Made by a program: the position numbers and the translations under genes
The notes under the pieces: generated by a model
Databases searched by the model: none
The model's input: the letters and a program-made list of their open reading frames with translations, nothing else
Told to the model about the DNA's origin: nothing
Shown: piece by piece, positions 19,967 through 29,286 of the stretch
Layout: each line of letters opens with the position of its first letter
Position numbering within the stretch: the first letter of the stretch is position 1
NCBI GenBank assembly: GCA_029246415.1
Contig: JAQWNF010000025.1
Span: 1-64,000, forward strand
Direction of reading: 5' to 3'
Source: Glaciecola sp.
GTDB lineage: Bacteria; Pseudomonadota; Gammaproteobacteria; Enterobacterales; Alteromonadaceae
Length of the DNA: 64,000 nt

Positions 19967-20492
19967 AAGCTTTGGGAATAAGCGTTAATATTTGCTCAGA
20001 GTAATCGTCGAGATTCAGTGTCATCCCATATTGAGTGGCGAGACCGTCGAGTTTTGCCTGAGCAAGCGAGAGTTCTTCCATAATGATAGTGTTATCATCT
20101 AGTTGCCACAATAAACGTGAGCCGGCATAACTATATTGTAGGGCCAGCATGGCATGGTAGTTACCTTTGTCTGCTGCAGGCGTAATCTTGAGCATGTTAC
20201 GGTTTATTTTATTTAACGCCTGTTTCAAATTCCACACATACGTCACTTCGGTCATAAACTCATGACCACGATATTTGTTTAACACAAACCCAATCAGCAC
20301 ACTGGTGATAATGACACCTGTCAGGTTCCAGTGAAAGTGGCTACCACTTGGATCGGGGTAGAGTGCAATTAACGCTTGAGCGATCCCTAAACTGCCGACA
20401 ATCAGGCTAATAATCGCAACGACTATCACGATATTTAAATGACGACGGTAACGCGCCTTATCAATTAGAGGGTTGATTTTAATCTGTTGCAT
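19965..20492 (-). CDS. DUF3087 family membrane protein
   Basis: A 175-residue protein starting MQQIKINPLIDKARYRRH, with two transmembrane helices (about residues 20-45 and 58-78) and a cytosolic helical tail (ALNKINRNMLKITPAADKGN, then LQYSYAGSRLLWQLDDNTI). This matches DUF3087, a family of gammaproteobacterial proteins of unknown role. The frame is open 16 codons further upstream, but the family begins at the Met used here. Confidence 0.8.
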   Translation of the reverse strand: MQQIKINPLIDKARYRRHLNIVIVVAIISLIVGSLGIAQALIALYPDPSGSHFHWNLTGVIITSVLIGFVLNKYRGHEFMTEVTYVWNLKQALNKINRNMLKITPAADKGNYHAMLALQYSYAGSRLLWQLDDNTIIMEELSLAQAKLDGLATQYGMTLNLDDYSEQILTLIPKA

Positions 20493-20636
20493 AAAGACCA
20501 AATAAGTAATGTAAAAAAAGACACGTGCCAATGAGTGCAAATGATACCATAGGGTGCTGGGTATGCATCAATAATCCACGCTTTATCGATTGACCATTTT
20601 TCATGTTTACCATTATATAAAATATAGGATTGCCGT

Positions 20637-22004
20637 TTGTCTTCGTTACCGATTAATACAATAGCCTTGATTGCAGTTTGTGCCGGCTATCTCATTGCGC
20701 CTTTAGGCATGGCTGCCGTGAATGTTGCGATACCGCCATTAGCTGAAGATCTTCGCGCCAGTGCAATCCAAGTCAGTTGGATGCCAACCTTATATATTCT
20801 CAGTAGCGTCGCCTTTATGTTGCCTTTTGGTAAGTTAGCCGATAACTACGGTCGCAAAAAAGTCTTCGTCTGGGGCTTTGTGCTCAACGCCTTAAGTGCG
20901 GGCATGTGCGCAATTGCTACAAATATCGAATGGATGTTGTTCTGGCGCTTTGCCCAAGGGGCGGCAGGGGCAATGATCTTTGGAACCGGCATTGCCATTA
21001 TTACCGCAGTGACGCCGACTAATAAACGTGGCGCAGCGCTAGGTACAGTCGCAGCATGTGTTTATGTGGGGTTGACCTTAGCTCCCGCGATTGGTGGTTA
21101 TTTAACTCAATGGCTAGGTTGGCGCTCGGTATTTTATTTTCAATTACCCTTGATTGCTGGGGTATTAGTGTTTGTGTATCGCTATTTAGATGGTGAATGG
21201 CAAAATGACAAACGCACGCCATTTGATTGGGTCGGTGCGGGACTCTTTATCTTATTTGCGATTGGTTTGGTATATGGACTCAGTGAGTTACCATCCGTTT
21301 TGGGCTGGATGCTGTTGTGTGGATCATTGGTGAGTTTGGGCGGGTTTATTATGCATCAACGCTATATCGATGCGCCCTTGATCCGAGTGCAAATGTTCAG
21401 CGAGTCCCGAGTGTTTAGCTTGTCTTTATCAACGGCATTATTGATGTATGGCAGTAACTTTGCGATTGTGTTTTTGTTGAGCTTGTACCTGCAATTTATT
21501 CGTGGATTTGATCCTGCTCAAACCGGCCAAATTTTATTGTTACAAGCATTGTGTATGGCGATTGTTGCCCCATTTGCTGGTAAATTAGCCGACCGGTTTG
21601 AACCTCGTGTCGTCGCCACCATTGGCTGCATGATTGTCGCTACAGGGTTTATCAGTTTGGTACAAATTGATTTAGCGACCAGTGCGATGCATATCGGAGC
21701 AGCATTAGCTTTGATAGGTATTGGCTTTGGGTTGTTTTCTACGCCTAACAACAGTGCCATTATGGGCGCGGTAAAAACCCAAGAAGTCGGTGTCGCCTCA
21801 GCTTCAATGAACCTAGCCCGCACTATAGGTAATCTCATTGGCATGAGTTTGGTCAACTTGATGATCCATTATTATATAGGGGATGCATCATTTTCGGCGC
21901 AAACTAATGCACAGCTGATGCAAACCATATCTCTAGCGCTGTTTATGTCACTGAGCTTTGTGTTGGTGGCGTGCGTGTTGTCATCACTGCGTGGCAAGCA
22001 ATAG
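20637..22004 (+). CDS. MFS transporter, DHA2 (EmrB/QacA-like) drug-efflux type
   Basis: A 455-residue multi-pass inner-membrane protein. The MFS motif A analogue GKLADNYGRKKVF lies in the loop after helix 2, and the second half repeats it as GKLADRFEPR. The helix near the end, ARTIGNLIGMSL, is typical of the 14-helix DHA2 family of proton-driven drug exporters. Substrate is unknown. The start codon is TTG with AGGA 7 bases upstream; no in-frame ATG precedes the first helix. Confidence 0.85.
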   Translation: MSSLPINTIALIAVCAGYLIAPLGMAAVNVAIPPLAEDLRASAIQVSWMPTLYILSSVAFMLPFGKLADNYGRKKVFVWGFVLNALSAGMCAIATNIEWMLFWRFAQGAAGAMIFGTGIAIITAVTPTNKRGAALGTVAACVYVGLTLAPAIGGYLTQWLGWRSVFYFQLPLIAGVLVFVYRYLDGEWQNDKRTPFDWVGAGLFILFAIGLVYGLSELPSVLGWMLLCGSLVSLGGFIMHQRYIDAPLIRVQMFSESRVFSLSLSTALLMYGSNFAIVFLLSLYLQFIRGFDPAQTGQILLLQALCMAIVAPFAGKLADRFEPRVVATIGCMIVATGFISLVQIDLATSAMHIGAALALIGIGFGLFSTPNNSAIMGAVKTQEVGVASASMNLARTIGNLIGMSLVNLMIHYYIGDASFSAQTNAQLMQTISLALFMSLSFVLVACVLSSLRGKQ

Positions 22005-22011
22005 CTGGGTA

Positions 22012-23184
22012 TTAAGCGTCAGTTCGTCGTGTTGAGAGGATAACCAACATGCCCACTACAACACCCCAAAACGCCGACGAAATATGGAACATATTGACGC
22101 CTGATGCCGTCACCAAAAAGGTCATTAATGCTGCATCGCGATAGGACGCCGTAGCAAGTGCATTGTGTAAGCTAGCAGCGATAGTTGACAACAAAGCAAG
22201 CCCTGCCAAACCCGCCACCATAGTCACAGGAAATGCGGCGAATAAACTCACCACAGCGGCACCAAATACGCCTGCAATGATATTAAATACACCTGCAGAT
22301 AGCCCGGCAATATAACGTTTATCAGGATCATGATGCGCTTCGTCACTGGTACAGATCGCTGCTGTAATTGCCGCCAAGTTAAACGTAAATCCGCCAAAAG
22401 GGGCAAGCGCCATTGTGCACACACCTGTGGTCGTGATAATAGGAGATACCGGTTGGTGGCTGTAGCCACTGCTTTGTAAAATCGCGACTCCTGGCAAGTT
22501 TTGTGATGCCATAGTAACAATAAATAACGGAATACCAATGCCAATAATTGATGCTAATGAAAAGCTAGGCGTGACCCATTCTGGCGAGGCAAACCCCAAA
22601 TCAATTGCGCTTAATGATAAGCTGCCGTTACTTAAACAAAAAATTGTACCGACAATCAAGACCATGACAATGGCATAGCGTGGCATTAGCCATTTCATCG
22701 CTAAATAAGTCAGTAACATGCTAATAATGAGTAGTGGATCGGTTTCAACTGCGCTGAATATTCCAATCCCAAATTGCAATAATATCCCCGCTAGCATCGC
22801 AGCGGCAATGGGCATGGGGATGAGTTTGGAAAAACGATTAAACCAACCTGTGACGCCCAACAAGATGATCATCAAGCCAACAAATAAAAATGTGCCGGTG
22901 GTTTCAGCTAATCCCGTTCCTTGTAAGCTAGAGGCTAACAAAGCGGCCCCGGGAGTAGACCATACGATAATAATTGGGCGGCGATAATACCAAGACAAAC
23001 CAAAAGTCGTGACGCCCATGCCGATCCCTAGTGACCAGATCCATGATTCAACTTGTGCAGGGTTAGCGCCCGCAGCTTGAGCGGCTTGAAATACTATCGC
23101 TACCGCACTGGCAAAGCCAACAAGCACAGCAATAAATCCAGCCACGATGGCTGACAACGATAGATCTTTTAGGAGTGTATTCAC
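22012..23184 (-). CDS. BenE/YdcO-family benzoate or aromatic-acid:proton symporter
   Basis: A 390-residue inner-membrane protein with about 12 helices. The opening DLSLSAIVAGFIAVLVGFAS and WYYRRPIIIVWSTPGAALLA are BenE family signatures. I start at GTG 23184 (AAGG 5 bases upstream), which gives the usual family length; an ATG 28 codons earlier would add a sequence foreign to the family. E. coli YdcO and Acinetobacter BenE are the named relatives. No benzoate-degradation genes are in the window, so substrate is uncertain. It is convergent with the MFS gene. Confidence 0.88.
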   Translation of the reverse strand: MNTLLKDLSLSAIVAGFIAVLVGFASAVAIVFQAAQAAGANPAQVESWIWSLGIGMGVTTFGLSWYYRRPIIIVWSTPGAALLASSLQGTGLAETTGTFLFVGLMIILLGVTGWFNRFSKLIPMPIAAAMLAGILLQFGIGIFSAVETDPLLIISMLLTYLAMKWLMPRYAIVMVLIVGTIFCLSNGSLSLSAIDLGFASPEWVTPSFSLASIIGIGIPLFIVTMASQNLPGVAILQSSGYSHQPVSPIITTTGVCTMALAPFGGFTFNLAAITAAICTSDEAHHDPDKRYIAGLSAGVFNIIAGVFGAAVVSLFAAFPVTMVAGLAGLALLSTIAASLHNALATASYRDAALMTFLVTASGVNMFHISSAFWGVVVGMLVILSTRRTDA

Positions 23185-23271
23185 AGGCGCCTTATCTTGT
23201 ATAGTAAGAATATAAAGGGTAAATGGACATAGATGCTTGAAGTGTAACGATTTAATTAACCAATGCAATAC

Positions 23272-24162
23272 TTACAACACCCCCAATGCAATCAAACAGG
23301 GCGTGATTAGGGTGATAATTACATTGTTACGTAAATTAGGTAAAATTGCTTGGGTTGGCGTACGTGCTGCCATACGCATCAAAAACCAGCCAATATGCAG
23401 CGATAGACCAATCGGGATAAATACAATCAGATTAAATAATGAGATGTGGCCTAACCCTAGGCTGATGGCTAAGATACCTGCGCTAAACAATGCCATACCG
23501 GTATAAATACGGGCAGCACTGGCTCGTCCATAATGTATAGCCCAATGTCGTCTTCCATGAGCTTTGTCAGCCTCAATGTCTGGGAATTGGTTTAATAACA
23601 ATAAGTTATTTACTTGAAAAAACACAATCAAACTGACTAAAAGTAGGTTCGGATTAAACGTTTGAGTTAACACAAAATAGCTGCCGTTAATCAGTAATAA
23701 GCCAAACCCAGCGCCAGGTGCGAGTAGGCATAATACGGGAAAATGATTTAATATCGGCGTGTATGTCAGCACAATACTAATACCTAATAGACCAATCACT
23801 AATATTGGAATGCCTACGATCAAGCTGATGTAAAAGCCAATACTACAGCAGACAATCAATGCGATAATGGCGCCGATCAAGACGGAGTGTTTGGCTTGAG
23901 GTTGCGTTACTAATCCTCCGCTACCTCCGCTAAACGGAGTTTTATCCGTTGTTGCATCCAAGCCACTCGTAAAATCAAGGTATTCGTTCAGCATATTCAC
24001 CGCAATATGTGCACACAAGGCGCCGATCACGATCAAACTTCCTAAAAACGGATTTATTGTCTGTTGCTCGTGATACACAAACGCAAAGGGAACACTTAAG
24101 CACGCAAACGTGAGCACTAAAAAAGCGGGTCGGGAGGTAGCGATTAAGGTGGATAAATGCAT
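23272..24162 (-). CDS. UbiA-superfamily prenyltransferase
   Basis: A 296-residue inner-membrane enzyme with about eight helices and both Asp-rich motifs: NMLNEYLDFTSGLD (first) and FPDIEADKAHGR (second), which bind Mg2+ and prenyl diphosphate. The first motif with GLD is closest to MenA-like 1,4-dihydroxy-2-naphthoate prenyltransferases, but other aromatic acceptors are possible and no menaquinone genes are adjacent. The ATG at 24162 has AAGGA 8 bases upstream and is preferred over an upstream in-frame start. It probably forms a two-gene unit with the BenE-like gene 87 bases downstream. Confidence 0.85.
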   Translation of the reverse strand: MHLSTLIATSRPAFLVLTFACLSVPFAFVYHEQQTINPFLGSLIVIGALCAHIAVNMLNEYLDFTSGLDATTDKTPFSGGSGGLVTQPQAKHSVLIGAIIALIVCCSIGFYISLIVGIPILVIGLLGISIVLTYTPILNHFPVLCLLAPGAGFGLLLINGSYFVLTQTFNPNLLLVSLIVFFQVNNLLLLNQFPDIEADKAHGRRHWAIHYGRASAARIYTGMALFSAGILAISLGLGHISLFNLIVFIPIGLSLHIGWFLMRMAARTPTQAILPNLRNNVIITLITPCLIALGVL

Positions 24163-24285
24163 GGTTAGCTTCCTTGTAAAGCACAATTGTATAATAGCCT
24201 TATGCATGTATAGCTTGGTATGGCTATGTATGCCGACGACTGATATGGTATTGTGTGTTATATCCTTAACAATAATAAGATGATT

Positions 24286-25527
24286 ATGTCAGTCGCTACG
24301 CCTTTTTCCAAATTTACTTTTCCTTCAGGCCTCACCATCAAAAATCGCTTGGTCAAAGCGTCGATGGAAGAAAATATGTCGGATGATGGGTTGTTACCTA
24401 GTGATGGTTTGATTCATTTATATGAAAATTGGGCACAAGGTGGTGCAGGTCTACTGTTAACCGGTAATGTCATGGTAGATCATGCTGCTATGACAGGACC
24501 TGGTGGTGTTGCACTAGAAAAAGACACTCCGTTAACGCGTTTTGAGGAGTGGGCAGCAGCGGCGAAGCAAGACGATTGTAAAGTGTGGATGCAAATCAAC
24601 CATCCTGGTCGTCAGGTATATGCCAATATGCAAGGTAAGGTATTGGCCCCTTCTGCTGTGGCGTTAAACATGGGGAAATTATCCAAGCTGTTCGGTCAGC
24701 CGAGTGCAATGACGGAAATCGAAATCGAAGATGTGATTACGCGTTTTGGTGATACTGCTGAACAAGCTCAAGCTGCGGGCTTTGATGGGGTTGAAATTCA
24801 TGCTGCACATGGGTATTTGTTAGCTCAGTTTTTATCACCATTAGTTAATCAACGGTCGGATCAATGGGGTGGCAATATTGCCAACCGTGCGCGTTTGTTG
24901 CTGGCGATTGTGACGGAAGTGAAACGTCGCACTAGAGCTGATTTTGGGGTGGGCGTAAAGCTAAACTCTGCGGATTTTCAGCGCGGAGGATTTGCCGAGG
25001 ATGATGCATTAGCCGTGGTCAAAGTGCTCGAATCATCGGGTATTGATATGGTTGAGCTCTCCGGAGGAAGTTATGAAGCGCCGGCGATGCAAGGTATGAC
25101 CGCCGACGGCAGGACATTAGCACGAGAGGCGTATTTTTTAGAGTTTGCCAATATGATTGCAGCGCAAACTTCAATCCCGATTATGACGACGGGTGGTATT
25201 CGACGCTTACCAGTGGCCGAACAAGTATTGAATAACGGTGTTGAACTGGTGGGTTTAGCGACGGCCTTAGCGATGACCCCTGACTTGCCAAAACGATGGC
25301 TAACAGAGCCTGATTTTATTGCGCCATATCCTGCTATTTCTTGGCGTAATAAGACTTTGCAAGCATTAGCAACGATGGCGATGATCAAGCGTAACCTTCA
25401 GCGTATAGGTCAAGGTAAAAAACCACTAGCATCATTGTCAGGTTGGTGGAGTTTGCTGTGTGACCAGCGCCGTAAAGGGCGGTTGACGAAGCGTTATGTT
25501 CGGTACTTGGGGAGTGTGGGTAAGTAA
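24286..25527 (+). CDS. NADH:flavin oxidoreductase, Old Yellow Enzyme family
   Basis: A 413-residue FMN-dependent TIM-barrel enzyme that would reduce activated C=C bonds with NAD(P)H. Signatures in order: the N-terminal FPSGLTIKNRLVKASMEENM, IQ-like MQINHPGRQ, GFDGVEIHAAHGYLLAQFLS (His-x-x-His of the active site), SPLVNQRSDQWGG and the phosphate-binding TTGGIRRL. The two possible ATGs, 24280 and 24286, are two codons apart and neither has a good ribosome site. It is divergent from the UbiA gene, with a gap of about 120 bases. Confidence 0.9.
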   Translation: MSVATPFSKFTFPSGLTIKNRLVKASMEENMSDDGLLPSDGLIHLYENWAQGGAGLLLTGNVMVDHAAMTGPGGVALEKDTPLTRFEEWAAAAKQDDCKVWMQINHPGRQVYANMQGKVLAPSAVALNMGKLSKLFGQPSAMTEIEIEDVITRFGDTAEQAQAAGFDGVEIHAAHGYLLAQFLSPLVNQRSDQWGGNIANRARLLLAIVTEVKRRTRADFGVGVKLNSADFQRGGFAEDDALAVVKVLESSGIDMVELSGGSYEAPAMQGMTADGRTLAREAYFLEFANMIAAQTSIPIMTTGGIRRLPVAEQVLNNGVELVGLATALAMTPDLPKRWLTEPDFIAPYPAISWRNKTLQALATMAMIKRNLQRIGQGKKPLASLSGWWSLLCDQRRKGRLTKRYVRYLGSVGK

Positions 25528-25531
25528 TTGG

Positions 25532-26317
25532 TTAATTCGACAGTTGATACACCGACATATTCACCGCACTCGCCAAATTCAATGAGTCAATTGCGCCGCT
25601 TCCTGAAATGGTAAACGCATCTGCATTGCAAGCAGATAAGGCGTCTCGCGGCACACCTCTCGCTTCATTGCCAAACAAATAACACTCGTATTCAGCAAAT
25701 TTCGGTGAGCGGATATTCTCACCTTGCATATCTAAATACGCAAAATGAGCAAATCTTTCGGTTAACTGTGTCAAAGTCACATCTTGCTCAATCGCCACAT
25801 GAAACATCGCTCCCATGCTCGAGCGCACCACTTTAGGGTTGTATGGGTCGACACAGTTAGGGCTGAGTAATAAGCGAAAATTACCAAACCATGCAAGGGT
25901 ACGAATGATAGTGCCAAGATTACCGGGATCTTGGACTTCGTGCAGATAGATGCAACGCTCGCTTATTTCACTTTTCTGTGAAGTTTTTGCAGCTTGAGCT
26001 AACGATGGTGCTAACGATGCACCTAATGACGGAGCGAATGGCACACATGCAATGATCCCCGGAGGGGTTTTGGTGTCGCTCAGTTGCGCCATTTGTTTGC
26101 TAGTAATTGTGTTACAGGTAAAATCCAGCACATGCTGCTGCGCCCAACCTGCATAGTCTGGTGTGACAAACAATATACTCGTTTTTAGATAGGTCTGAGC
26201 GTGGGCGGCTTTTTGTAGTTCCAAGACTAAATGTTCGCCTTCTAACAGATAGTGACCGAACTCTGTACGATATTTTTTTTGATGTAACTTTTTCACATTA
26301 TCAAATTTCATACCCAT
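25532..26317 (-). CDS. SpoU/TrmH-family RNA 2'-O-methyltransferase
   Basis: A 261-residue SPOUT methyltransferase. An N-terminal substrate-binding part (LLEGEHLVLELQKA) is followed by the three SpoU motifs: QDPGNLGTIIRTLAWF, LFGNEARGVP and IDSLNLASAVNMSVYQL, which form the knotted SAM site. The layout is RlmB/TrmH-like, with an RNA ribose as substrate; the exact RNA position is unknown. A Ser/Ala-rich loop between the domains (ASLAPSLAQAAKTSQ) looks like local expansion. It is convergent with the OYE gene, with only a few bases between. Confidence 0.88.
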   Translation of the reverse strand: MGMKFDNVKKLHQKKYRTEFGHYLLEGEHLVLELQKAAHAQTYLKTSILFVTPDYAGWAQQHVLDFTCNTITSKQMAQLSDTKTPPGIIACVPFAPSLGASLAPSLAQAAKTSQKSEISERCIYLHEVQDPGNLGTIIRTLAWFGNFRLLLSPNCVDPYNPKVVRSSMGAMFHVAIEQDVTLTQLTERFAHFAYLDMQGENIRSPKFAEYECYLFGNEARGVPRDALSACNADAFTISGSGAIDSLNLASAVNMSVYQLSN

Positions 26318-26438
26318 TTCCCGTCAGTACCCGTTGATTAATAACATATTGGCGAACAATCCAAAGACTGTATTTGCAAATCCAGTGGGTAAGTTTACAA
26401 TATGTGTTGTTTTAACGAAACCTATAGCATGATTAATT

Positions 26439-27059
26439 ATGGCCAAGCCTAAACCCGGTAAAAAATGGATGGAAGAGCACCTCAACGATCCGTATGTCAA
26501 AAAAGCCCAAGTGGATGGCTATCGCTCGCGTGCGAGTTATAAATTAATCGAGATCAACGACAAAGATAAGCTCTATCAAAGTGGTAACATTGTGATGGAT
26601 CTTGGCTCTGCGCCGGGTGGTTGGTCGCAAGTTATTGCGCCTGTTGTCGGTGATAAAGGCCGCGTGATCGCATCGGATATTTTACCGATGGACGGCATTG
26701 TCGGTGTCTCATTTATTCAAGGTGATTTCACTGACGAGCGCATATATGACGCGATTTTAAATCTGCTGGGTGATGACAGGGTCGATACCGTTGTTTCCGA
26801 TATGGCGCCTAATTTAAGTGGGGTAAACACGACGGATCAGTATTCGTCTATTTACTTAGTTGAACTGGCACTGGATATGGCTCGTAATGTCTTAAAACCT
26901 GGCGGGTGTTTTTGTGCCAAGGTATTCCAAGGTGTAGGTTATGAGGAATACGTTAAGGATGTGCGCAAGTCATTCAACAAAGTCATTATTCGTAAACCTG
27001 CAGCATCGCGAGCGCGTTCGCGTGAAGTGTATGTGGTGGGTAAAGGATTTAAAGGCTAG
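26439..27059 (+). CDS. rlmE: 23S rRNA (uridine2552-2'-O)-methyltransferase RlmE (FtsJ/RrmJ)
   Basis: A 206-residue enzyme that methylates U2552 in the ribosomal A-loop. The SAM-binding loop [11 protein letters not shown] and the K-D-K-E tetrad context are present ([41 protein letters not shown]). Length equals the E. coli protein. In many gammaproteobacteria rlmE is followed by ftsH; here a convergent ferredoxin gene follows, so it is monocistronic. Confidence 0.97.
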   Translation: MAKPKPGKKWMEEHLNDPYVKKAQVDGYRSRASYKLIEINDKDKLYQSGNIVMDLGSAPGGWSQVIAPVVGDKGRVIASDILPMDGIVGVSFIQGDFTDERIYDAILNLLGDDRVDTVVSDMAPNLSGVNTTDQYSSIYLVELALDMARNVLKPGGCFCAKVFQGVGYEEYVKDVRKSFNKVIIRKPAASRARSREVYVVGKGFKG

Positions 27060-27111
27060 CCTCGTCTTAATAAGCCTTGTTATAAAGAGGCTAGAAAGTT
27101 AACGCCTAAGA

Positions 27112-27438
27112 TCACTCTATGATTAACAGTGGGATTTTGTTTTCGACACCATTCCACTTGTCTGCATCGCTTGGTGCGGGTTTAATTTCCGTGATGCTGG
27201 GCCATTGTTGCGCTAATTCTGCGTTTAACGGTAAAAAATCTTTCTGATCATCAGGTAGTTTTATATCTTGATAAATCGCATCTGCCGGACATTCAGGCAC
27301 ACATAACTCACAATCTATACAGATCTCCGGATCAATTACCAAAAAATTAGGCCCTTCAAAAAACGCATCGACCGGACACACGGCAACACAATCGGTGTAT
27401 TTACATTTGATACAGTTGTCGGTGACTACAAAGGTCAT
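27112..27438 (-). CDS. fdxA: Seven-iron ferredoxin (FdxA type, 3Fe-4S plus 4Fe-4S)
   Basis: A 108-residue protein starting [17 protein letters not shown]. The first cluster site, [14 protein letters not shown], and the second, [12 protein letters not shown], plus the C-terminal tail of about 50 residues match Azotobacter ferredoxin I-type 7Fe ferredoxins, which carry electrons in the cytosol. Twelve codons upstream are open in frame, but the family start is the Met used here. The partner enzyme is unknown; the flavoprotein on the other side of the divergent gap is a possible but unproven partner. Confidence 0.93.
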   Translation of the reverse strand: MTFVVTDNCIKCKYTDCVAVCPVDAFFEGPNFLVIDPEICIDCELCVPECPADAIYQDIKLPDDQKDFLPLNAELAQQWPSITEIKPAPSDADKWNGVENKIPLLIIE

Positions 27439-27568
27439 AGCGGACTCGGGCTCTTGGAAATTACGAATGCGCAATTATAAAGTAGCAGTATCAAAACTCA
27501 AGCTTCTGCTTTAAAATAGCATCGCCCTGACAGAAAGGCTGTCCGGCATTGCCAAGAGTACCTCTATT

Positions 27569-29233
27569 ATGTTGCGTTTAACCGATATTAAACTTCCCCT
27601 CGATCACGATGAACAGGCCCTTGAGCTAGCGATATTAAGCAAACTCGATATTCCCAAAAGCCAACTGATCTCATTTGAAATGTTTAAGCGAGGTTATGAC
27701 GCGCGCAATAACAAAAATATTCAGCTCATCTACACCTTAGATGTCGATGTAACTGAGCCTGAAGTGTTGTTGGTGAAGTTTGCTCAAGACCAACACGTGC
27801 GTGCCACGCCAGATATGACCTATAAATTTGTTGGGCATGCGCCTGAAGATCTAAGTGAGCGCCCAGTAGTTGTAGGCTTAGGGCCTTGTGGTTTGTTTGC
27901 TGCGTTGATTTTGGCACAAATGGGGTTTAAACCTATCGTGCTAGAACGTGGCAAAGAAGTACGCGAACGCACCAAAGACACCTTTGGATTTTGGCGTAAA
28001 CAGCCGCTTAACCCTGAATCAAATGTGCAATTTGGTGAAGGTGGTGCGGGGACGTTTTCTGATGGCAAGCTATACAGTCAGGTCAAAGATCGCAAGCATT
28101 ATGGCCGTAAGGTGCTACACGAGTTTGTCAAAGCGGGCGCACCAGAAGAAATCATGTATGTTAGCAAACCCCATATTGGTACCTTTAAGTTGGTTAATAT
28201 GGTGGAAAAAATGCGTAAAGAAATTATCGAGCTAGGCGGAGAAATTCGCTTCAGTACGCGCGTGGATAAACTGGATTTAGATAAATTGGGGTCAGAGCCA
28301 ATTTATTCGCAGAATAAAAGTGGCTCTGACCCCATTTATCAGCTGAAAGGTCTGCATCTGTCTGATGGTAGCTATTTAGCTGCCAAGCATGTGATTTTGG
28401 CTGTTGGCCACAGCGCGCGCGATACGTTTGAAGCATTATATGAACAAGGCGTCTACATCGAAGCCAAACCATTTTCAGTTGGCTTTCGCATCGAACACGA
28501 ACAAAGCATGATCGACAGTTGCCGTTTTGGTGATAACGCCGGAAATCCTATTTTGGGGGCGGCGGATTATAAGCTCGTTCATCATTGTAAAAATGGCCGT
28601 ACCGTATACAGTTTTTGTATGTGCCCAGGTGGAACAGTGGTGGCAGCGGCATCTGAGCCTGGCCGCGTCGTAACCAACGGCATGAGTCAATATTCTCGGC
28701 ATGAACGCAATGCCAATAGCGCCATTGTTGTAGGTATCACCCCAGAAAAAGATTTTCCAGGTCATCCATTAGCTGGTATTGCTTTGCAACGCGGTTTGGA
28801 AGAGCTTGCCTATAAAGTTGGCGGAGAAAATTACTGTGCCCCTGCGCAATTGATTGGCGATTTTATGCAAGGCACACCTAGCGGAGAACTTGGCGGAGTC
28901 AAACCTTCTTATACGCCGGGTATCACCTTAACCGATTTGAGTACTGTCGTACCCGATTACGTTACCCATGCAATTCGTGAAGCGATCCCTGCGTTTAATA
29001 AACAAATCAAAGGATTTGCTAAAAAAGACGGCTTATTAACTGGCGTAGAAACGCGAACTTCTTCTCCAATTAGCATCAAACGCAACGCTGATTATCAAAG
29101 TGTTAATGTCAAAGGCCTTTACCCGGCGGGTGAAGGTGCCGGCTATGCAGGTGGTATTTGGTCTGCGGGAATTGATGGCATTCGCGTCGCTGAGGCGGCA
29201 GCAATGGATACGCTAGAAAAGTTAGGTTCGTGA
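27569..29233 (+). CDS. COG2509 FAD-dependent dehydrogenase with in-frame palindrome insertion
   Basis: A 554-residue flavoprotein of the COG2509 family. An N-terminal ferredoxin-like domain (residues 1-95) precedes the dinucleotide-binding loop VVGLGPCGLFAALILA (about 111-126). NVQFGEGGAGTFSDGKL, VILAVGHSARDTF, FCMCPGGTVV and the C-terminal YPAGEGAGYAGGI follow, all family signatures. The physiological electron partner is unknown. Residues of about 238-257 (LGSEPIYSQNKSGSDPIYQ) come from a palindrome (28281-28340) that interrupts a beta-hairpin between RVDKLDLDK and LKGLHLSDGS but keeps the frame, so the gene appears intact and probably still works. Confidence 0.9.
   Translation: MLRLTDIKLPLDHDEQALELAILSKLDIPKSQLISFEMFKRGYDARNNKNIQLIYTLDVDVTEPEVLLVKFAQDQHVRATPDMTYKFVGHAPEDLSERPVVVGLGPCGLFAALILAQMGFKPIVLERGKEVRERTKDTFGFWRKQPLNPESNVQFGEGGAGTFSDGKLYSQVKDRKHYGRKVLHEFVKAGAPEEIMYVSKPHIGTFKLVNMVEKMRKEIIELGGEIRFSTRVDKLDLDKLGSEPIYSQNKSGSDPIYQLKGLHLSDGSYLAAKHVILAVGHSARDTFEALYEQGVYIEAKPFSVGFRIEHEQSMIDSCRFGDNAGNPILGAADYKLVHHCKNGRTVYSFCMCPGGTVVAAASEPGRVVTNGMSQYSRHERNANSAIVVGITPEKDFPGHPLAGIALQRGLEELAYKVGGENYCAPAQLIGDFMQGTPSGELGGVKPSYTPGITLTDLSTVVPDYVTHAIREAIPAFNKQIKGFAKKDGLLTGVETRTSSPISIKRNADYQSVNVKGLYPAGEGAGYAGGIWSAGIDGIRVAEAAAMDTLEKLGS
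28281..28340. repeat. REP/MITE-like palindrome inside a coding sequence, copy 1
   Basis: GGGGTCAGAGCCA (28288-28300) pairs perfectly with TGGCTCTGACCCC (28321-28333). Pairing continues imperfectly outward (ATAAAT / ATTTAT) and inward to a GCA loop, so the whole 60 bases can fold as one hairpin. It is related to the palindrome at 40247-40292 (GGGTCAGA-CCA core). Confidence 0.85.
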
Positions 29234-29235
29234 CA

Positions 29236-29269
29236 TTATAACGTTGTGACGCTATAGTGTTATAACGTT
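29236..29269. promoter_or_regulatory. Tandem operator-like repeats upstream of the toxin-antitoxin pair
   Basis: TTATAACGTT occurs at 29236-29245 and again at 29260-29269, 24 bases apart, on the same face of about two helical turns. TATAGT (29253-29258) between them can serve as a -10. Ribbon-helix-helix antitoxins usually bind such repeats at their own promoter, so autoregulation is inferred. Confidence 0.6.
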
Positions 29270-29286
29270 TTAATTGGGAGAATGTT

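Noticed and set aside
27056-27094. CTAGCCTC / GAGGCTAG inverted repeat between rlmE and fdxA
   Set aside because: The loop is 23 bases and no T-run follows on either strand, so a terminator call is not supported.
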